Part shown: in pieces, positions 59,287 through 64,000 of the stretch
How positions within the stretch are numbered: the stretch's first letter is position 1
Layout of the letters: each line of letters starts with the position of its first letter
Source of the DNA: Saccharopolyspora_C sp040643635
Lineage (GTDB): Bacteria > Actinomycetota > Actinomycetes > Mycobacteriales > Pseudonocardiaceae
Assembly (NCBI RefSeq): GCF_040643635.1
Contig: NZ_JBEYUS010000021.1
Location: 16,354 to 80,353, forward strand
DNA: 64,000 nt
Direction of reading: 5' to 3'
Program-made: the position numbers and the translations under genes
Notes under the pieces: generated by a model
What the model saw: the letters and a program-made list of their open reading frames with translations, nothing else
Databases searched by the model: none
Told to the model about the DNA's origin: nothing

Positions 59287-62160
59287 TCAGCGCGGGCCGA
59301 GCAGGGCGCGCAGCCGCGGGGTGTCGGGGTGCTCGCCGAGGAAGTCGAGACGGGCGTTCGCCTGGTCCCAGCGCCGGCGCGCCCGCTCGGGTTCGCCCGT
59401 CGCGCGGTGCAGCACCACCAGGTCGGCGAGCACCCACGCCACGTGGTGCAGGTCGCCGCAGCGTTCCCAGTAGTGCTGTGCCTGCATGAGGTGCTCCACC
59501 GCCGGTCCGGTCCGCCGCATCGCGGCGTGCGCACCGCCGATCGCGTGGTGGGCGGCGGCCAGCCCCATATCGTCGCCGAGCTCGCCGAACAGGTCCAGCC
59601 CGGGTAGGCCGTGCTCCAACGCCCGCTGCCGTTCACCGATCCCGTTGCACGCCCAGCACAGGTAGACCAGCGAATGCGCCCGGCCGTACCGCTCCCCGGG
59701 GGCCTGGAAGTGCTCCAGCGCCCGCCGGTGGTGCGGGATCGCTCGCGCGGGAAGTCCGAGGCAGGTGTAGGCCCAGCCGATGCTGTTCTGCCGGAACGCC
59801 TCCCGCGACGGGTCGCCGGACCGATCGCCCGCGTCGGACAGCAGGGCCAGCGCCTCGGCGTAGCGCTGCGCCCGCAGGTACCCGTTGGCGAGGTTCAGCT
59901 CGGTGATCTCCACGGCGTCCGGTGCCTCGGTGCGCCGTGCCGCCCGCAGGGCGATCACGTGGCTGCGGATCCAGTCCTCGTGCAGGCTGCGCAGGTTCAG
60001 GAAGTCGGTGCTCGCCCAGGCGAGGCGCCACGCGTGCTCGGGAAATCCGTGCTGCTCGGCGATGTCGACCGCGCCGAGCAGGTTCTCGCGGTTGCGCTCG
60101 AACCAGCGCAGCGCCTCGTCGCGGTCGCCGGGCCGGTCCGGTTCGGCGTCGCTGTCCGGTGGTCCCGGCACGATGATGCGCGCCTGCTTGGTGATCAGCG
60201 CCGCGGCGCCCGCCGCGGAGTGCAGGAAGTGGTCGAGCAGCCTGCGCCGGGCCGCGTAGCGCTCGGTGTCGCGCAGTTTCTCGTCCGCGCAGGTCCGCGC
60301 GTAGTCCAGTGACAGGTCCGAGAGCCGGTAGCCGTGCTTGTCCGGCTGGTCCAGCAGCCGCAGGTGCGCCAGCCGGTCCAGCAGCTTCCCGGCCTCGGTG
60401 CGCGGCAGGCCGCTGAGCGCGGCGGCTCCGGACGTCTCGATCACCGGTCCGGGGTGGAGCGACAGCAGCAGGAACAACCGCTGGGCCTGCGGGCTGAGGT
60501 CGTCGTGCGCGGTGGCGAAGGCTGCGCGCAACGCGAGGCGACCGTCCACTTCGAGCGCGTCGATGCGGTGGTGCCGGATGTCGGCGATGGTCTCGGACAG
60601 CGAAGCGGCGGGGTGCCTGCTCGCGATGATGCCCGCGATGCGCAGCGCCAGCGGCAGATCTCCGCATAGGGCGGCGAGTTCGTCCAGTTCCGCCTCGAAA
60701 GCGGGACCGGTGCTCCCCGGGCGTCCCAGCGCGGCGTGCAGCAGTGCGATCGAGTCGTCCCGGGGTAGCGGTGGCAGCTCGATCCGGCGCGCGTCGTGGT
60801 GCAGCGCGAGGCTTTCCAGCCTGCGGCTGCTGGTGACCACCACGAGGCATCCGGGATGGCCGGGCAGCAGCGGTTGCACCTGCTCGGCGCTGCGCGCGTT
60901 GCTCAGCAGCACCAGTACTCTGCGGCCGGCCAGTGCACTGCGAAGTTCTGCCGCCAAGTAGTCCACATTGGAGCGTTCGGGGACGTCGGAGTCGAGGGCG
61001 GCGAGGAAGTCGCGCAGCACTCCGGCGGTCGCGTGCCGGTCCAGGCCCTGGAGGTTCGCGTAGAGCTGGCCGTCCGGGTAGCGAGCTGCCAGCCGGTGCG
61101 CCAGCTGCAGCGCGAACGTGTGCTTCCCCGCTCCCGGAAGGCCTTCCACGATGAGCAGCCACGGTGGAACTCCCGGCGAATCCTCCACTGCGGACAGCAG
61201 GTCGGCGAGCGCGTGGTCTCGTCCGATCGGGTGCGACGGCACGGCGGGCAGCTGGCGGGGCCGCAGCGCCGGGCGCCGCAGACCCCCTTCCGCGGCACCG
61301 TCCTGGCGGGGTCGGCGCGCGAACTTCCCCGCGGGTCCGGTGGTCCTGGACAGCGCACCGCTCGGCAGGCCGCGTTTGGTCAGCCCGCCCGCGAGCGTCC
61401 ACTGCGCCTCGCGCTCGGCGCCCGCCGCGCGCGGCCGCACGATCGGATCGTCCTGCTGCAGCAGCGAGGTGTGCAGCGAGCGGAGCCGGGTGGGCAGGTC
61501 CGTGCCCTCCTCCCGGTAGGTGGCGGACACCTCCACCACGTAGTCCCGCAGCCTGCGCCGCTGGCCCGCGGCGGCGAGCGCCCGCATCCGCAGGGCCACG
61601 ATGTCCTCGTCCAGCTCGTGGTCCGACGGCACCCAGTCCAGCTCGTTGAGCGCGGCCGACACCTGTCCGGAATCGAGCAGGGCGCCCGCCAGCAACTGCA
61701 CGCCCGCGATGCGGTCCCGTTCCAGCTGGGTGCGGATCCGGTGCAGTCCCGGGCCGTCCACCCCGGCCAGCAGTTCGGGGCCGCACTCACCCAGCGCGCG
61801 GCGGCAGTGCTCCTCCAGCTCGGTGCCGCTCGACTGCCGCGCCCGGTCCAAGTGGTGCCGGAACCGGTGGTAGTCCACCAGCTCCGGGGTCACGTCGAGC
61901 CGCCAGAACCCGGGTTTGGCGCGTGGCCAGTGCACCCCGTTGCCCCGGACCTCGGCGCGCAGCGTCGAGATGTAGCGGTACAGCGACTCCATCGACGGCG
62001 GGTGCTCGCCCCACACCTTGTCGACGACGCCGCGCTGCGAAAGCGCCTTGCCGGGGTTGAGCAGCAGCACGACGAGGATCCCCAGCAGCCCGGGCCGCAG
62101 CTCGACCAGCTCACCGGAATCGGCACGCACCTCGACCGGGCCCAATAATCGGAACTCCAT
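59287..62160 (-). CDS. AfsR-like SARP regulator with NB-ARC and TPR domains
   Basis: 957 residues. N-terminal winged OmpR-type domain (MEFRLLGPVEVRADSGELV, KALSQRGVVDKVWGEHPPS) and BTAD (about 95-235), then a nucleotide-binding STAND module with Walker A GLPGAGKHT (340-348), and a long C-terminal TPR array. This is the AfsR layout that activates secondary-metabolite genes. The P-loop has His after the Lys, in place of the usual Ser/Thr that contacts magnesium, so ATP use may be impaired. Divergent from the PfkB gene. No biosynthetic cluster is in the window, so the target is unknown. Confidence 0.88.
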   Translation of the reverse strand: MEFRLLGPVEVRADSGELVELRPGLLGILVVLLLNPGKALSQRGVVDKVWGEHPPSMESLYRYISTLRAEVRGNGVHWPRAKPGFWRLDVTPELVDYHRFRHHLDRARQSSGTELEEHCRRALGECGPELLAGVDGPGLHRIRTQLERDRIAGVQLLAGALLDSGQVSAALNELDWVPSDHELDEDIVALRMRALAAAGQRRRLRDYVVEVSATYREEGTDLPTRLRSLHTSLLQQDDPIVRPRAAGAEREAQWTLAGGLTKRGLPSGALSRTTGPAGKFARRPRQDGAAEGGLRRPALRPRQLPAVPSHPIGRDHALADLLSAVEDSPGVPPWLLIVEGLPGAGKHTFALQLAHRLAARYPDGQLYANLQGLDRHATAGVLRDFLAALDSDVPERSNVDYLAAELRSALAGRRVLVLLSNARSAEQVQPLLPGHPGCLVVVTSSRRLESLALHHDARRIELPPLPRDDSIALLHAALGRPGSTGPAFEAELDELAALCGDLPLALRIAGIIASRHPAASLSETIADIRHHRIDALEVDGRLALRAAFATAHDDLSPQAQRLFLLLSLHPGPVIETSGAAALSGLPRTEAGKLLDRLAHLRLLDQPDKHGYRLSDLSLDYARTCADEKLRDTERYAARRRLLDHFLHSAAGAAALITKQARIIVPGPPDSDAEPDRPGDRDEALRWFERNRENLLGAVDIAEQHGFPEHAWRLAWASTDFLNLRSLHEDWIRSHVIALRAARRTEAPDAVEITELNLANGYLRAQRYAEALALLSDAGDRSGDPSREAFRQNSIGWAYTCLGLPARAIPHHRRALEHFQAPGERYGRAHSLVYLCWACNGIGERQRALEHGLPGLDLFGELGDDMGLAAAHHAIGGAHAAMRRTGPAVEHLMQAQHYWERCGDLHHVAWVLADLVVLHRATGEPERARRRWDQANARLDFLGEHPDTPRLRALLGPR

Positions 62161-62372
62161 TCAGTTCCCCCTTTGAGTACCGCGCAGCGTTCAGTGAAGC
62201 ACCCGATCCGCCGCGGGGAAGCGTTCATTCGGCGCAAGCATCCATACGGCGGTCCGGTTCACCGTCCAGCGGGCGTACCTCCCGCTGCTCCAGCGGCCGT
62301 TCCATCCCGTCCCCGCACCGTGGGGTGCAGCGGGTGGTGCGGTCACTCGCAGCGACGGGGAGGGAGCATCCG

Positions 62373-63308
62373 ATGGGGAACCGGATCGTGGTCGCCGGAG
62401 TGGCGAGCTGGGGCGTGAACGTCGGGGTCGGGGAGCCGGCCGTGGACACCGCCGCGAGCGGCTGGCGCCCGCGCTGGCTCGTGAGCGGGCTGGGCGGGGC
62501 GGCGGGGCACATCTCGACGATCCTGCGGGCGCTGGGCGACGAGGTGGAGCTGTGCACGGTGGCGGGCCGGGACGCCATCGGCTCCCTGATCCGCTGGCGG
62601 CTGCGCGAGCACGGACTGGACGGTCGGGGCGTGGTGGACTGCGGGGTGTCCGCCGAAGCCGCGGTGCTGGTGGGCCCGGACGGGCGGCGGGCGGTGCTGT
62701 CGCACTCGACGCAGATCGCCGCCGTGCAGTACCCGGAGGAGGTGTTCACCGAGGCGGTGCGCGGTGCTGACCTGGCCGTGCTGACGAGCACGCCGTTCAC
62801 CCGCCCGCTGCTGGCCGCGGCGGTGCTGCACGGGGTGCCGATCGCGGTGGACGTCAACGTGATCGCCGACGTGGAGGACGACTACTACGGGCCGTGGCTG
62901 GAGGTCGCCGACATCGTGTTCTGCTCGCACGAGCGGTTGCCGTGCAGCGCGGAGCGCTGGCTCGCGCGGATCTTCGACCGCTACCCGGGCTGCCTGGTCG
63001 CGGCGGTGGGGCGCGGTCCGCTGGGCTGCGTGCTGGGGTTGCGCGACGGCAGACTGGTGCGTGCGGAAGCGGTGGCGCCGCTGGGAGTGTGCAACACCTC
63101 CAGCGCCGGGGACTCGCTGTTCGCCGCGTTCTTGCACGGGTGGTTGAGCACCGGCAACGCGGCCGAAGCCCTCCCGGACGCGGTGCTCTACGCGGGCTGG
63201 CGCATCGGGCACCGGTTCCCGTCCGGGGTGGCGCTGACCGCCGCGGAGCTGGCGCGGCTGCGGCTGCGGCACCCGGTGCGGGTCAGGCTGGACCGCTGGG
63301 ACCGGTGA
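62373..63308 (+). CDS. PfkB-family carbohydrate/nucleoside kinase
   Basis: 311 residues. Ribokinase fold: N-terminal WLVSGLGGAAGHISTILRALG (the GG switch region), AAVGRGPLGCVLGL and the PfkB signature VCNTSSAGDSLFAAFLHGW with catalytic Asp in AGD. GGGGAGGGAG precedes ATG 62373. The signature has NTSSAGD instead of DTTGAGD, a mild deviation. Substrate could be a sugar, sugar phosphate or nucleoside. The 212-bp divergent interval with the AfsR-like gene may hold a shared operator, but I see no clear palindrome. Confidence 0.86.
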   Translation: MGNRIVVAGVASWGVNVGVGEPAVDTAASGWRPRWLVSGLGGAAGHISTILRALGDEVELCTVAGRDAIGSLIRWRLREHGLDGRGVVDCGVSAEAAVLVGPDGRRAVLSHSTQIAAVQYPEEVFTEAVRGADLAVLTSTPFTRPLLAAAVLHGVPIAVDVNVIADVEDDYYGPWLEVADIVFCSHERLPCSAERWLARIFDRYPGCLVAAVGRGPLGCVLGLRDGRLVRAEAVAPLGVCNTSSAGDSLFAAFLHGWLSTGNAAEALPDAVLYAGWRIGHRFPSGVALTAAELARLRLRHPVRVRLDRWDR

Positions 63309-64000
63309 GGCGGTCGCGCAGCGGTGCGGCGGCGGCCTCGTCGCCCTGGTGCTCGAACAGGCGCAGCGCCGCGGCCAGGTGCCGACGTTCGTCGGCCGGA
63401 TCCCCCTGCGCGGCCGCGAGATCGGCGCGCGCGCCGTGCGCGAGCGCCCGGCCGACGGGGGAGTCGAGTTCGTCCATCTCGTCGGTGCCCGCGTCGAGCT
63501 CGGCGGCGGCCTCGCGGACCGCACCGGCGGCGACCAGCGCTTCGCCGAGCACGAGCCGGGCGCGGGCGGCGTTGAACGGGTCCTGCGCCCGGTGCTCGCG
63601 CAGCAGGGCGGTCGCGGCGCGCACCTCGGCGAGCCCGGTGGCGACCGCACCGGTCCGCACACCGGCCTGCCCGGCGAGCAACCGCGCCAGCGCGGCTTTG
63701 CGGGGAAAACCGGTGGCGGCGAAACCGGATTCGGCGTGCTGCGCGGAGGACCGGGCCGCGGAGGCGTCGCCGCGCGCCAGCGCCAGCACGGCCCGGGCGT
63801 CGGCGGTGTCGGCCGCGCCGTAGGCGTCCCCGCTGCGGGCGTGCAGCTCGGCGCACCGGTGCAGCAACCGGTCCGCCGCCCTCCACTCGGCACGCCGGTG
63901 GTGCAGCATCGCCAGCCTGCGCGCGGTGCGCGCCGAGTTCGAGTTCGGAGGCGATGCGCTCTTCGAGGGCGAGCAGCCGCAGCTCGTCCAGGTTGGTCCC
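63283..64000 (-). CDS. C-terminal part of a SARP/TPR regulator (cut by window edge, possible frameshift)
   Basis: About 208 codons from 63909 form a TPR-like helical array (RAADRLLHRCAELHARSGDA, AARSSAQHAESGFAATGFP, AAAELDAGTDEMDELDSPVG). The bases from 64000 to about 63925 read in another frame as NLDELRLLALEERIASELEL, a typical BTAD helix of SARP regulators. The two frames differ, so either the gene is frameshifted, with most of the BTAD and NB-ARC lost between the parts, or the BTAD-like reading is coincidental. Overlaps the PfkB gene tail by 26 bp. Confidence 0.6.
   Translation of the reverse strand, partial: GPTWTSCGCSPSKSASPPNSNSARTARRLAMLHHRRAEWRAADRLLHRCAELHARSGDAYGAADTADARAVLALARGDASAARSSAQHAESGFAATGFPRKAALARLLAGQAGVRTGAVATGLAEVRAATALLREHRAQDPFNAARARLVLGEALVAAGAVREAAAELDAGTDEMDELDSPVGRALAHGARADLAAAQGDPADERRHLAAALRLFEHQGDEAAAAPLRDRLTGPSGPA

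Overview
The window is very GC-rich, strongly codon-biased actinobacterial DNA. Tight GTGA/ATGA overlaps, leaderless-looking promoters, AfsR-type regulators, a PknB-type kinase, an FprB-type ferredoxin reductase, an IdeR/DmdR-type iron box and DasR-type operators all point to a filamentous or soil actinomycete. A Pseudonocardiales genus such as Saccharopolyspora is my inference, not something I can prove. I see no rRNA, tRNA, insertion sequence or CRISPR array.

Layout. 1-3.8 kb: the end of a cytochrome P450, a SNF2 helicase, and a paired SMR transporter with its TetR regulator. 3.8-7.1 kb: a dispersed hairpin repeat, a cobalamin riboswitch and a first BtuFCD-type importer. 7.1-9 kb: an F420/flavin-type oxidoreductase and a divergent TetR sharing a palindromic operator. 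9-12.4 kb: a GNAT, a membrane-anchored Hsp70-like fusion and an IclR regulator. 12.4-18.8 kb: a probable catabolic unit (MFS transporter, hydratase, NtaA/SnaA-type monooxygenase, flavin reductase, flavin amine oxidase) with a recurring GTTC-N7-GAAC operator. 19-25 kb: a GNAT, an FAD hydroxylase, an esterase, CorA, a cation diffusion facilitator and an iron-box siderophore-type acyltransferase. 25.2-25.9 kb: degraded sequence. 26-33 kb: P450, SDR and esterase genes divergent from an AurF-like diiron enzyme plus FprB, then a TetR. 33-37 kb: a chelatase-like/ferredoxin fusion, a universal stress protein and two tandem GH18-like secreted proteins behind dre-like sites. 37-41 kb: a Tat-exported metallopeptidase, an unknown protein and a secreted hydrolase. 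41-46 kb: GpgS, a STAND NTPase with TPR-like repeats, and a TagF-like gene broken by an octanucleotide repeat. 46-54 kb: a UvrA-like ATPase, a second riboswitch-controlled BtuCDF importer and an amino-acid ABC importer. 54-64 kb: PadR/SnoaL, Lrp/AzlCD, a Ser/Thr kinase, an epoxide-hydrolase-like protein, an AfsR-like regulator, a PfkB kinase and the end of another SARP-like gene.

The most unusual feature is the tract of eleven perfect 8-bp units at 45467-45562 inside a TagF-like glycopolymer transferase gene. The two halves of the gene are out of frame as sequenced; gain of one unit or loss of two restores a 590-codon (or shorter) frame. This is the architecture of a phase-variable contingency locus, which is rarely considered in high-GC actinomycetes. 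Other points of interest are the duplicated riboswitch-controlled B12 import, the putative IclR regulon of the catabolic unit, the dispersed repeat with a covarying stem, the SMR pair in which one subunit lacks the essential glutamate, and the STAND NTPase with an amyloid-signal-like N-terminus.
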